64,000 nucleotides of DNA. Origin: Lunularia cruciata. Lineage: Eukaryota > Streptophyta > Marchantiopsida > Lunulariales > Lunulariaceae. The stretch covers positions 50,034,001-50,098,000 of the forward strand of contig OX419757.1 of the NCBI GenBank assembly GCA_948567375.1. Direction: 5' to 3'. Numbering within the stretch: the stretch's first letter is position 1; every line of letters begins with the position of its first letter. The notes beneath the pieces were generated by a model. The model had not been told where the DNA came from and searched no databases. It was given only the letters and a program-made list of their open reading frames with translations. This document shows positions 50,881 to 62,800 of the stretch, piece after piece. Position numbers and translations under genes: made by a program.

Positions 50881-51839
50881 CTTTACAATAGCTCCAGCCT
50901 CGAATTCGAGACCTGTGGCAGTTCATCCGTCTCCCGGTGCATCTATTCTCTGCGTTCACTAGACGGGCACCCACTTTCTTTACTAAAACCTCGAAAGCAG
51001 CCCCTCCTACACTGAACCCCGTTATCCCTTATCTCAGCTAATTGACTGTCATTCTCATGAGTACAATAAAATATTTTTGGTCTTGACATTTTCTTCGTTT
51101 TAATCGTCTCTAAAGTTTCTAACTTATTGGTACGTTTATTTCATATCGATAATAATATTCAGTTCTTTATGAACAAGATCATGTTCTAAGGACGTTTGGT
51201 TGAAGGTAGAAATTATTTCGATATTTTCTTATGAATTTACTCTTGAAGTAAAAGAAGTTAATCTAGTTTATTAGATTTGAAGCATTCACTCAGAAATATT
51301 TTGACAGAAATATTTTGAAGGAAATATGACCATTCCAAACCTGACAACTGTTGCTCTTTGTTTCTCTACTGCAAGGACTTTTCAAGATATTCTTATAAAA
51401 TGATGAAATATGATCATAAAGTTAAAAAATTGTGGCTGATCAATCAAAATTTTTAAATATTCTCTTTTCATATTTGCAAAACCATTGTCTTACAGAAATA
51501 TAGTTTTAAAAACTTCTAGAGTAAAATCGGAGTAATAAATTATTTATGATTACTAAAAAATATTCTAAAATAATAAAGTATTTAAATTCTATAGAAAATG
51601 AGTCCACATATGGTACACTAGAGAATATAAACCTGAAGATATATAGGATGTGTTGATTGTAAATCATATGTCTGTATTATAGATTTGCGAAACATGTACA
51701 TCATGGGAACTAATTATCTTATCTCTATGTATATATTGTGAATCCATATGAAAGAAGGCGACCGAGTAAAAAAACAAAGGATTGCAAGGGAGAGTAGAAA
51801 AATGTAAAATGGGGCTAAGCCCCAATAGAGTCTATATGA
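50881..51839. other. SMG9 promoter side and AT-rich DNA
   Basis: The first 200 bases are relatively GC-rich and include the presumed SMG9 5' UTR and promoter. From about 51040 the DNA becomes strongly AT-rich with no usable frame in any direction. Nothing else is recognised. Confidence 0.45.
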
Positions 51840-52400
51840 GAAATCTGCACTATTGCACCTAGGATATTGCACTTAGAATCTGAGCTAAGTCGTACAGTCT
51901 ACAAACAGCCTGAGCATATGAAGAAACGTCACCTAATATGATTGCTCTCCTATGGATTGCACCAGCCATTGCTCTCTTTAGAGCAATGGACACATGCGGT
52001 TTAAAATATGCTACAAAGTATAGAGTGAGAGTGGTACGCATGGCGCCCAACATGATAAACTCTCGTGCACTCCCTGACAAATGGGTCAAACACAATGTCC
52101 ATAACTCCATATAACTCCAAGGCTAGAGGAACAAAGAAGTGACCTCGCTGCCCCGGTACTTGTGACCTGCTGCTGCACTTGCCGCCCATCCAAGGGGATG
52201 GATAATCACTCCCTACAAAACTATATCCCATGTAGGGTCCATAACCACGACATTTGTTACTATCACCTGATCATCTCTGACCAAGTATAAGTCTGCCCTA
52301 ACATGTGTCGTCTGCAAAGCATATGAGCGCTCTCTCCAAGCCAAGTATCCACTCTCTCATGCCATAGCAAACACTATGTCTCTAATAGCATCATTTGTCT
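51840..52400 (-). pseudogene. Degenerate fragment resembling a retroelement-associated protein
   Basis: Read on the minus strand, broken frames give HVRADLYLVRDDQVIVTNVV, VSIALKRAMAGAIHRRAIIL and neighbouring segments in several frames. This order resembles the C-terminal part of reverse-transcriptase-like proteins common in bryophyte and lycophyte genomes. The identification rests on memory of that pattern, no catalytic motif is present, and it could be another repeat protein. Confidence 0.3.
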
Positions 52401-55400
52401 TCCAAAAGGACACCGTGTCATATGGACTGTTGCTGCATCTAGTGTAGAAACACACTCACAAGTGAGTAATGAAGATGCAGATGGTGTTTTCACAATTCAT
52501 ATCCGTTATTACAAAGACTTTTGGTGCACAAAGAATTCTATCTTTTCTCTAAAAGGAAGCTTATGTAAAGATGTGTGTATATTGATAATGGTGATTTTAA
52601 TCTTCTTCCTAAGCATCTCTCTATGGGAAGTGAAAACAAGAAATGACTTGTTATACTTTCAAGGCTAGCTTGTAGGAAGAGTGAATTTAACTTAAGTCCC
52701 CTGAGATATCTTGCTTCCCCTTTTCCTTTTTGGTTGTTTTAGAAAGCTAATATTTGTTATTCTAATCTTCCACCATGCCTTGGATAATCAGTTCGGGAAA
52801 AAAGAATATCCAAAGTCCAAAAGGGACTTATGTTCTTGTATATTTCATAGGTGAGTCCATGTGCAAAGTTGCTGAACACTAAGGCCCACTAACATATGAT
52901 TTACTTAAGCATGCAACAAGGTTAGTGATGATAATATCTTACAGTACTACTATGACAAAGTAGTGACCAGATCTTAGCCTCTACGAAGCAAGTTTCTTTA
53001 GTATACTTTTATGGTTTCCTAAAGGCTGACATTTAGGTATGATATAATGTCTCTTTATTCAAGTTGATAGTATTAATTGACTTGTGTGAGATCAGTTCTC
53101 GATATTCATATAGCCTATAGTTGTATTAGTCCTTACACGTAATCTGCACAAGTTTCAGATTATAGATTCAGCTCTTTAAATCAAGGTAAGAAATAGAACA
53201 GAAAGTGGGTCGCCCACTTCCTATTTTGTCAAGTGGGTAGATCCAACATAGTAGAAAACTCGATTTTGAGTCGTTAGACGGATCTAAACTTTCTCTATTT
53301 GGTACTCAATATTCCATTAACGCTTAAGCTTACACCTGCAGACGAGCACTAACCCACACAAACCATGGCTCTTCCATTATGCCCAAAGCTTCATCAATCA
53401 TAATGGGTATTTCTTGGAGTGCAAACAGGCGCTCCACAAAAGTCTGTTCTAAAATGGGTCTTGAAGCTTTGCTTCCCGGATCGTCTAGTCTGCGAGCTGA
53501 CGGACTAAAAAGTGTAAACATGGCTTGAAGAGTCTACCTTAGTCTCGTTACGTGAACTGGAAGATCATGTGAAGTGTCACATGAGTTTCCTATCTGAGGC
53601 ATATAATCATGGCAATAACTGAACACATGAACTCGGCTCAAACTGCTGGAACTGCTGGTCCTTTCGAGGTTTAATCCCCACGTATTATTTGAATCCAGTG
53701 CTTTAGGCAAACCATCTTGAATGGCGGGGTTCGCGGTTTATGTCCTGTATAATCGTCTTTGGCTTCCCGGATGCGTCGAATTATAAACCGGAAACTGGTA
53801 TGTAGTATGAATGGTGTATTCTGGTGTATATGTGTACTAGCCTATACACGTGAGTCTACAACTGTATGGTAAACACCTAATATAATGATGTTTGTACGAG
53901 CTTGACCATTTTCTTTGATGCAAAAACCAAAAACGATGATGTTTGAAGTTTTGATATATAGGTATACGAGAACAGAAGCCGTTCTGGGAGCGGGTTATCG
54001 AGAATTCATGAAGTGCAAATGATCGATAAACAATATGTACAAGATACACAACACTAGGAGTATTAAATCCCGAGGGTAGAATGCATGGAAGGCAAGCTAC
54101 ACGCAAGGCTAGAGTAGTATGAAATCCCTAAGTTAGAAAGCATCGAAGGTAACCTGCAGCAATGGCATAATCGAAACAAACATATTGAAACACCAGCATA
54201 TATATAGGAGAAACATCATCGAATGAAAGGCGAAATAACTATCACGTGGAAACCATTAGATAGCAACACGTACATTTGAGATGCAGCCATCAAAGAAGCG
54301 GATACAGTCCTCCCACATAAGTAGAGAAATAAATATATCAGGAAGAAACGGACAGCTGAAGAGGATGGAGATAAACTGGGGGCAAGAGACAAGTAATAGT
54401 CTGTAAAGATCGCAGGTCAAGGAAGAGCTGAGTCAGGAAACGAAAATCGTAGAAGGTGGATGAGACAGAGCCATGGAATTATAAATCGCTCAGAGAACGG
54501 GTCAAGGAAGAGCTGAGTCAGGAAACGAAAATTGCAGAAGGTGGATGAGACAGAGCACTGGAAGAATAAATCGCTCAGAGAACGAGGGAAGACGAGCAAA
54601 GCATCCGAGGACTTGGATATCGATATATCACAACAAGCGCTATGGATGCCTGAGTCCAGAGAAGCCCAACAGCTGAGGGAAGCAGAAGATGGCCATAGTA
54701 CGTCTCCATGAAAACACATGCGACTTCATCAGTGCCTCACACAGTGCCGAAGTAGCTGAGCTAGAGTCAGTACCCCTCATACCGAGTTTCTGCTCGAAAA
54801 CTCATGAGTGCCACTGAAGTTTTGATATATACTTCAGAGTCCACTTTCATCAATTGGGTGGCGGTTCCTAGAAAGCAAGCAATCGAGAGGGCAGGCCTTC
54901 AGGTCGGAAATCGCAAAATCAGCAGCCTATATGTGTACTACAAGTAACACATACCGTTTCTGTTAGAGTGAGCTTCCAATATAACTCTACTCATCACACC
55001 AAACACAGTTTTCTCATCTTCAGTTTTCCTGCCAGTTCTGAAGTTCTTTGAAGTTCCAGCCATATCAGACATAATTCGAAAAAATTGCAAGCACGCTGTA
55101 AGACTTTCACTAGACGTCGCATGTGAGATGCCCCAAACGCATCAACGTAAGTTACAACCTCTTAGACGTTGAGGAAGCTAAAGACAACCATTTGCATAGC
55201 ATGTGTGCCCATAGTCCGAAGATATTGAGAGTCCTCCGCTGTTGAAGTGAGACCCCAGGGATCTAAATAGGCATTCCACAGATCCAACTGAAATAAAGTG
55301 TGAGTGCAGAACGTTGATTGAACTCTTCTACGAATAAATCAGAATCCTGAGGAGGTGCCTTCTATTTGAAGGACCAAAACTCTTGAGTCACATTGTAACA

Positions 55401-55978
55401 TCTTTCTCATTGCTTTGTGGATCAAAATAGTTGTGCACAAATATCACTGACATACATGAAGACTGCAGGGAAACCGGCATGAAATTTACAGTACTCTTGA
55501 AGCCCGGCCCATAAAAAACACCCTCCATGCTGGCAGTGGCACATTTAGTCCATACACATCGCTGCCTGTAGCCAATTGAAAATAGAATCATTTATCAGCA
55601 AGCTACACCAAATGACATCGTCCCGTAAACTGGACTAGACTGTTCTCGTACTCTGCTGTGAAGCCTTTTAATTTTCAGAACAGATCAAAGGAGAGAGTTC
55701 GCTATGCTGTGAAAAACAGGAGAGAAAACTTGTCCAAAACTTTAACCTTCTAGAGGAGAGGACGACTCACCTTCGGCCACGAAGTTGGAGACGTTGGAGC
55801 GGGTAGAGCGTGTCATGAGATTCTACAAGTATCTAGAGCGTTCATCCTGGGACAGTCAAGACTTTAAGAGGAGGACAGCGAGTCGTGGGTAGCTTTCCGG
55901 AAATATATCTTCATTGAACCCTCAACCCTCCAATGTCTTTGGTCTGCGTCGTTCAAGTGTTCAAAACTTTATCCGAGG
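52401..55978. other. Gene-free DNA left of the PPR gene
   Basis: No protein frame is convincing on either strand. The PPR gene reads leftward and ends at 55979, so its 3' UTR should lie in the right-hand few hundred bases. An 85-base duplication lies at 54415-54584. Confidence 0.45.
54415..54584. repeat. Tandem duplication of an 85-base unit
   Basis: GGTCAAGGAAGAGCTGAGTC begins both units (54415 and 54500), and both end CGCTCAGAGAACG. Few differences separate them, so the duplication is fairly recent. Confidence 0.9.
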
Positions 55979-58792
55979 TCAGCTGGAACTGCTGCGAGGG
56001 GGTGACGTATCCCGAGAATTGGCCCTTTTACCGATGATTCTGCGGAAAAGTTTCAGCCCGTCTTCCAGAAATTCACCTGCCTTGCTAAGAATGTTTGTCA
56101 GGATGTTGTAAGTGATATAGTCAGGAGTATGGCCTTGTCTTGTCATTTCTTCAGCAACTTTGTAAGCATCTCGAACTCTGCCTTCCCTGTGAAGCCCAGT
56201 CAGCATGGTGTTGTAAGTTACCAGGTCGGGGATAGAATTTCTTTTCACCTCCTTGAAAATCGATAGAGCTTCATCTAATTTGCCTCCCTTGCAAAGCACA
56301 TCCAGAATCACATTGTAGGTGACGAGATCTGGCTTGCTGCCAGATGATTGCATGGCTTGGTATGCATCTTCAGCCCTGTCTATTCGTCCTGCTTTCCCAA
56401 AACCACGGATGATTGAAGTGTACGTGATAGCGTTGCCACTAATACCTTGGCTTGTCATTTCGGCAATCAATTGCTCTGCTCCATCAATTTCTCCGGCTTT
56501 GCAAAAGCCATCTATCAGAGCACTATATGTGACGACATCGGGTTTGCAGCCCTTCTCTTTCATATCTTCAAACATCATCATGGCGTCGTCTATATTATCA
56601 GCCTTGCAGAGAGCATCGATAAGAGTTGTGTACGTCACAGCCGTCGGGTTGACCCCCACCTCATGCAAGTATTGATACACTTCCCATGCTGCCTCCATAT
56701 TTCCTGCCTTAGCAAGCCCATTGATTAAGCTGTTGCAAGCCTTCACCTCAACTTTCCAACCCTTCCTAGTCATCTCCCAAAAGAGTTTGTATGCATCTTC
56801 AGCATGCCCAACTCTGGCTAGACTACTCAGTAGTATTGTTTCAACAACCGTACCTCCCTCTGCTACCTGTTCTACAAGTTCGAATGCTCTGTTCACTAAA
56901 TTATTCTCGCAGAAAGCCTTAATCAGTATCTTATACGTGACGAGGTCAGGATTACAGGCCTTGCCCTTCATATACTTAAACAGCTTGAAAGCATCCTCTA
57001 TTTGTCCAGATTTGACCAATCCATGAATAAGTGTGTTGTAAGCAATCACATCAGGCACACACTGCACTTGAACCATCCTCCGGAAGTACTTGCAAGCCTC
57101 ATCTATTCGTCCAGCTTGGATGAGGCCTTTCAGCAGTTCAGTGTGTGTGATCACATCTGGGGAACAGCCATCATCGACCATCTTCTGGAACACACGAAAT
57201 GCCTCCTCCACATCCTCTGTCCTGCAAAGCATCTCAATCAGGGCGTTATAAGTGCAAACGTCAGGCTTGAAGCCCATATCTTGCAAGTCCGCGTAGACTT
57301 TGAAAGCTCCATCAACATCCCCCAACCTGCCGACGCTGGTAAGGAGAGCATTAAACGTCACCAGATCAGGAACACAGCCTTTCTGAATCATCCTGGAGTA
57401 GATTTTCGACGCCTTGTCTCCTTTGCCTATCTTCCGCAAGTTATAGAGCATAGCTGTGTAAGTTATCACGTCAGGAGTGCACTCACCAGCCTCCATCGCT
57501 TCCAACAGTTGCAGGGCATCCTGGTCACGGCCGGACTTGCAAAGACTATCCATCAGTGCAGTGTAAGTGACAACATCAGGAGCATTGCCTGTACTTTTCA
57601 TCTCTCCAACGAACTTGTAGGCCTCATCCAGCATTCCCTTTTTGCAGAGCGCGTCTATGAGACTCGTGTAGGTCACCACATCCGGAGTTCCCGAATTCCC
57701 TTTTAGTTGCTCAAACAGCAAAAGAGCATCATCCACTTTCCCCAACTTCCCGTACAGATCGATCATGGTATTATATGAAACCACATCAGGACGTAATCCC
57801 ATTTGAGCAATATCTGCAAACATTCTCGAAGCCTCATCAACTTTCCCCGCTCTGCCCAGCCCATCTAGAAGCAAATTATACATCACAATATTGGGTACAA
57901 ATTCGCCTTTCGTTTGCTCCAGAAGATTAAACGCCTCCTCAACTTTACCGTTCCTGCAGAGCCCTCTGATCATTATCCCCAAAGTGTACTTATCTGGTCT
58001 GCATCCAAGATCCAACATTCTCCTATAAACCTTATATGCCTCCTCTATATGTCCTGACTTCACCAGTGCATTCATAAGCCCATTATATGCTGTGGTGTTC
58101 GGTTTGCATCCGATGATGCTCATTCCAGCAAGGGATGCCAATGCTGCTTCCCACAATCCGGCACTACCATAGCTCTGTGCAAGCTTCGTGTGAAACCCTG
58201 GACTCATATTGCATCCTTTCTCCGCCATCTCGTTCAGCACCACCTGAATCTCATCAAACATCTTTGCTCTCCCTAAAACCTCAACCATCATTTTGTACAC
58301 CACAGAATTGTGCTTATACCCTGGATGCTTACCCGCCCACTTGAAAAAACTCAGAGCGAGCTTCACATCCGTCTGCCGTTCCAGAACCTTGAAAACATGT
58401 GAAGGTCTAAGTCTGAACTTCAACTTTTTGACCATTTTTTCTACCCTGGGCTCCCATCCTTCTTCGTCTCTCAAATTGGCGCACAACCTCTCGACGTAAA
58501 ATTCCATGGGCACAAAAGGCGAAACCTTCTCCCCATCCGTGACTCTTCCGTCCCTCGGAAAGGGATACCCATCCCGCACTTCACGTTTTAAGACCGCATC
58601 TGTACCTCCAATGCCAATCTTCGCTGGTTGAGCTACAACATTCTTAGCCGCAGCGGCATTGACATCACTAATCCGATCCAGGGCAGTGGTCATCCGCCTC
58701 GCGGCCAATCTCACGAGCAACCTCATTTCAGTACATCCACGAGATTGTTTCACGCGAGAATTGAAGAACCCTCCATCATTTCCCCTTCTCAA
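55979..58792 (-). CDS. P-class pentatricopeptide repeat protein, organelle RNA-binding
   Basis: An intronless 937-residue protein with about 22 consecutive 35-residue PPR motifs from roughly residue 165 to 915, all P-type (for example VVTYTSLIDALCKKGMLDEA). I see no E, E+ or DYW extension, so it is not an editing-type PPR. The N-terminal part is basic and hydrophobic (MRLLVRLAARRMTTALDRIS from residue 23), an organelle-targeting peptide more mitochondrial than plastid in style; Met23 is an alternative start. Such proteins bind single-stranded organelle transcripts, one base per repeat, and stabilise, process or help translate them. Repeats 14 and 15 are irregular. Intronless structure is normal for the family. 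It is divergently arranged with ELP1, 1.08 kb away. I cannot name an orthologue. Confidence 0.93.
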   Translation of the reverse strand: MRRGNDGGFFNSRVKQSRGCTEMRLLVRLAARRMTTALDRISDVNAAAAKNVVAQPAKIGIGGTDAVLKREVRDGYPFPRDGRVTDGEKVSPFVPMEFYVERLCANLRDEEGWEPRVEKMVKKLKFRLRPSHVFKVLERQTDVKLALSFFKWAGKHPGYKHNSVVYKMMVEVLGRAKMFDEIQVVLNEMAEKGCNMSPGFHTKLAQSYGSAGLWEAALASLAGMSIIGCKPNTTAYNGLMNALVKSGHIEEAYKVYRRMLDLGCRPDKYTLGIMIRGLCRNGKVEEAFNLLEQTKGEFVPNIVMYNLLLDGLGRAGKVDEASRMFADIAQMGLRPDVVSYNTMIDLYGKLGKVDDALLLFEQLKGNSGTPDVVTYTSLIDALCKKGMLDEAYKFVGEMKSTGNAPDVVTYTALMDSLCKSGRDQDALQLLEAMEAGECTPDVITYTAMLYNLRKIGKGDKASKIYSRMIQKGCVPDLVTFNALLTSVGRLGDVDGAFKVYADLQDMGFKPDVCTYNALIEMLCRTEDVEEAFRVFQKMVDDGCSPDVITHTELLKGLIQAGRIDEACKYFRRMVQVQCVPDVIAYNTLIHGLVKSGQIEDAFKLFKYMKGKACNPDLVTYKILIKAFCENNLVNRAFELVEQVAEGGTVVETILLSSLARVGHAEDAYKLFWEMTRKGWKVEVKACNSLINGLAKAGNMEAAWEVYQYLHEVGVNPTAVTYTTLIDALCKADNIDDAMMMFEDMKEKGCKPDVVTYSALIDGFCKAGEIDGAEQLIAEMTSQGISGNAITYTSIIRGFGKAGRIDRAEDAYQAMQSSGSKPDLVTYNVILDVLCKGGKLDEALSIFKEVKRNSIPDLVTYNTMLTGLHREGRVRDAYKVAEEMTRQGHTPDYITYNILTNILSKAGEFLEDGLKLFRRIIGKRANSRDTSPPRSSSS

Positions 58793-59875
58793 TCCAAGTA
58801 CACTAAGTGCAGCAGATTCTCCGATTCAATTCCAGACAGAAGTCCAATTTCGAATTTTACTCTGCCTGCACAAACTTCGGAGCCCTCGAGTAGTCTACCG
58901 CCACTACGAGGGTAACAAGTAATTAATTGCTTCGGCAGAACCCAGACACCTCCAAGTGATGCCCATTACCAATCTATCCATGAATCCCAACTTTTCCAAG
59001 TTCCCCCATCTTCGTCTTCTTCGTATGTAGGGGCTCCGCGAGAAGAGCAAAGCACATCAAGACACTGGCTGTTTTCGGTCCTTTTCGGTGCTTTGTCGGT
59101 CTTTGCGGAATCCATCGTTTCTTCTAATGATCGTCACTGTCCTGGATTCCCTTAATTAGACTGTTTAATTATCCTTCACTTATTAGATTAAGTGGCTTGC
59201 TTTAACTTCAAGAGGGATCCTAATTATGTTCTCGTAGAATTAACAACTCTGGCCTTATTTTAAGCAAAAGCGAAGAACGACCCAACGTTTGATTGTTGGA
59301 AGAAATATACTTAAGAGTGTAGGATTCTCTATAATACTTGTTCAAAGCATGTCGTCAACTAGACTAACAAACTCATGCATTCTATTTCTAGGTACCATGG
59401 ACCTTAGTTCTTAAGTTTTAATTAATTGCATGCAAATTCGCAGGGTGTAAAGAGGACTGAGTTATGTCAAATATGGACACTTGAACATGATCCACTGGAC
59501 GATTGATTATACGTGAGCAGATTAGCGAGAATTGGGCTTCTGACCTCTATTCTGTACTTGAATCTCTTAATTAAACTAATAAGATGATGGAAGTCAGTGT
59601 GAGTAAGGCTGCGGTGAGAGAGATGTACGTAACCAAGACCCTTAGGGTTTCTCTAAACCCTGGTAGGGTCAGGTTTGTGGGAATTGTAACCAGATATGGT
59701 GACAGGCACACCTCACCTCAGGGAATGTTGAGCAATTTTATCGATTGAGGTTTGAAGGAGTGACGAAGTTCTGGAGGAAGGAGTTGTCGATGTCGACAGA
59801 GGGGGATGTCGTCGGCTGAACAGGAGAAGAGTTGTAGACAAACCTGAAATTCGTCGTGGAAAAGTGTGCGTGGAA
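58793..59875. promoter_or_regulatory. Shared intergenic promoter region between PPR gene and ELP1
   Basis: The two start codons face away from each other across 1.08 kb, so both promoters and 5' UTRs lie here. No TATA box stands out at a convincing distance from either gene, as is common for housekeeping promoters. A second in-frame ATG for ELP1 is at 59864. Confidence 0.45.
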
Positions 59876-62800
59876 ATGAGGAATTTGCAGGTGTTTACAG
59901 AAGAACGGGTGAATTTGAAGCTCGATGAGGATCGTAAGGGAGAGCTTATGGTGGCAGCGACTTATGACCCTGATCACATTAGAATATTTTTCGCCTCGGA
60001 TGCTTGCTGTGTGTACGGTATCAACCTGCTGTCAGAGCAGGTGCGCCATCCGCATTCTCTCTTGTTTTTGCGTTGTTTTCAGTTGTTAGTTACTTTCGAC
60101 GGAATAATCCAGTAGGCTAATCATTCCGCAGAGCTCTTGCGGAATCTCATGACCTGGAGGAGCTTAACGGAATGTTTGTGTGCCGTGAAGTGATGATGCG
60201 TTATACTTACTATGATTTCAGGGACTTGAGATGTTGAAGTCGCTTATACTAGTTTTGATTAGAAGTAGGTTTGAAAGTTTTTTCACAGGGTTTGGAGAGT
60301 AGCCAAAAGACTCACCTTTCTTCCTTCTTTTGAAATGGAAAGAATTCCCGTTTTGTTTAGCTGGACTGAACCAATTTGGTCCCTTTCCTCAGCTTTCTGT
60401 GAACTCGATTGGTACTTACCCTTATCATGTCGACTGAAAATTTAGGATCAATGGGCAATTTCTTTGTTGGGACCCCTGGGTACGGGCGCTCCCGCAGTGG
60501 TGAAAGACGAAGATCGAATTATTTTCATGGAATTTTTATTGGAGAAAGAGGTCCTAGCTTTGGTGTTGGCGACAGGCGACATTCTTCAGTTGACTCCTGC
60601 AACCCAGGAGGTGGAACTTGTCGGGGCCGTGGAAGGAGGTATTGTATCAATGAGTCTCAGTCCGGATGGAGAGCTGCTCGTGATGGCCACTGGAACTGGT
60701 CAACTTCTTCTGATGACTCAAGACTGGGATGTGTTTTACGAAATCTCACTGGATCAACCTCAGGTGAGTAGTCACCGGCTTTCCAATCTTTGCTGTTGTG
60801 GCCTCAATCATTATATGGGGCTCACATGTATCACCAGAGTTTGGAAGTTACTTCATCAGCTCAAATTAGACTGAACTCTTCATGCATTGCACGCATTGCA
60901 TTGTTTCTCTGTTTGTTTGTCCAGTGTTCGTTTGCTGAGTTTCCTTCGATATCATGTTTCTCGAGTAATTAGGATCACTCATGGAGAATATTACATGTAG
61001 GGAAGCAGCGCGCCTGGACTTATTCCGCCTGGGGGTGTGCAAATCAGTTGGCGAGGAGATGGCAAATATTTTGCAACGCTCGCAGCATGTGACAATCCAG
61101 AAAATGGGGAAGTAACTGCAATAACTAGCTCCGTGAAGGTTTGGGAGAGGGAGACTGGTGCCTTGCATTCATGCGGGGAGCCCATTGCCATGCTACAGCA
61201 AGCAGTAAGCTGGAGCCCGAATGGTTCGCGCATAGCAACCGCTCATTGTAGGTGGGATACTGGAAAATGTCCTGTGGCTCTGTTTTTCGAGAGGAACGGT
61301 TTGAAACGGGACTCTTTTGAGATACTGGGTCCATCCTCGGCCAAAGTGGAATCGCTTCAGTGGAACTCTGATTCCGAGCTGCTGGCAGTACTTCTTCGAT
61401 GTGGAGAGTGGGATGCTGTTCAAGTCTGGAACTGTAACAATTATCACTGGTATCTGAAGCAGGAGTGGAGGTTTTTGCCTGAAGAGAAGGTTGACTTGAT
61501 CTGGGACCCAGAGAAGCCGCTATGCATCATGTTCTGGACATCTTCTGGGTGCTTGCGCAGGATTAACCTTTGCTGGAAGAGCTCTGTAGTAGAAGGGGAT
61601 ATATCGTTCGTGATTGACGGCAGCTCTGTGCTTGTAACCCCACTTTCTTTGTCCCTCACTCCTCCACCTATGTTCTCGTTTATAGTCAACTTCCCAGCTC
61701 CGGTGCATACTCTCGCTTCTCTCTTCGAAGACTCAAGAAGATGCCTGATTGCGGCAGGTTTGTCAGACGGGTCATTGAGTGTAGTAATCCTGCCTGAAGT
61801 TTCGACATGGAGCGACTTAGAGGGAGCAGAGTTTTCTGCCCCGTCAGCGGAATCTGACCCAGTAGTGGACTTCGGTAAGGTCCGACACATTTCGTGGCTG
61901 GGATCAAAAACTCTTGTAGGGTCGCTATTTCATAATGATTTCAAGCTTGCAGGAGAATCGGGACACATCGATGTAAGAAGCACCCATAAGCTGGTAGAAT
62001 TCAAGCTGTTTCTTAACGAGGGTAAGGGTAACGTGTTAAAGAACAAGAATGCTGCTTTTTCGGAAAAATGGATCCTTAAACTTGTCAACCAGACAATGCT
62101 GGACCAACCTATTGTTGCAATTTCTGCAAATCCTCTGAACTCATCTTTAGAGGCAAGTGAAATCAGGAAAGCAGAGGCATATGTTCAAGGGGCAGATGGT
62201 TCTGTAGCGTTGTACTCATCGGAGAATGACATGGAAAATGGACGACAAGGTGGATGTAATATGGCGTTGGACGTTGTGAAGTTTCTATCTCCGTCACCGT
62301 GGATGCGAGCTGTCACTCATGGGAAGCGCGGGCAGCAACAGGCAGTTCTGATCGGGTTGGATGAGTCAGGGAAGCTCCATGTAAACAATCAGCTTATCAA
62401 TAGTGATTGTACCAGCTTCACAGTGCATGAAAGTATGCAGGGCGACATAGAGATTAAGGTTACGCATCTCGTGTTCACCACAAGGCATGATACTTTGCAT
62501 ATCATTAACTTGGAGGAAATTCTAAGTGGCGGTTTGTCCGGGGAGGAAGTGAAGATATCGTCTTCAAAATCATCCGGGAAAGTGGATTCTAGGGTTGCAA
62601 AACCCACAAGAACAAGAAAAGTAAAAGGGGATAACACCTTAGTGAATAGTTTGAAAGTTCGGCCCATGTGGGAAAGAGGCGCTCGACTAGTCACTACGAT
62701 AGGTGGGACAGATGTGGCTGTGGTCCTGCAGACAATTCGTGGAAATTTGGAAACTATCTACCCTCGTGGTTTGGTTCTTGGAGCTATAGCTTCCGCGCTC

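Noticed and set aside
57002-57706. A 234-codon open frame on the + strand
   Set aside because: It is antisense to the PPR gene; regular repeats with biased codons leave long open frames on the other strand. It has no family resemblance.
60866-61907. Several open frames on the minus strand (up to 148 codons)
   Set aside because: All are antisense to ELP1 exon 3 or its preceding intron and resemble nothing known.
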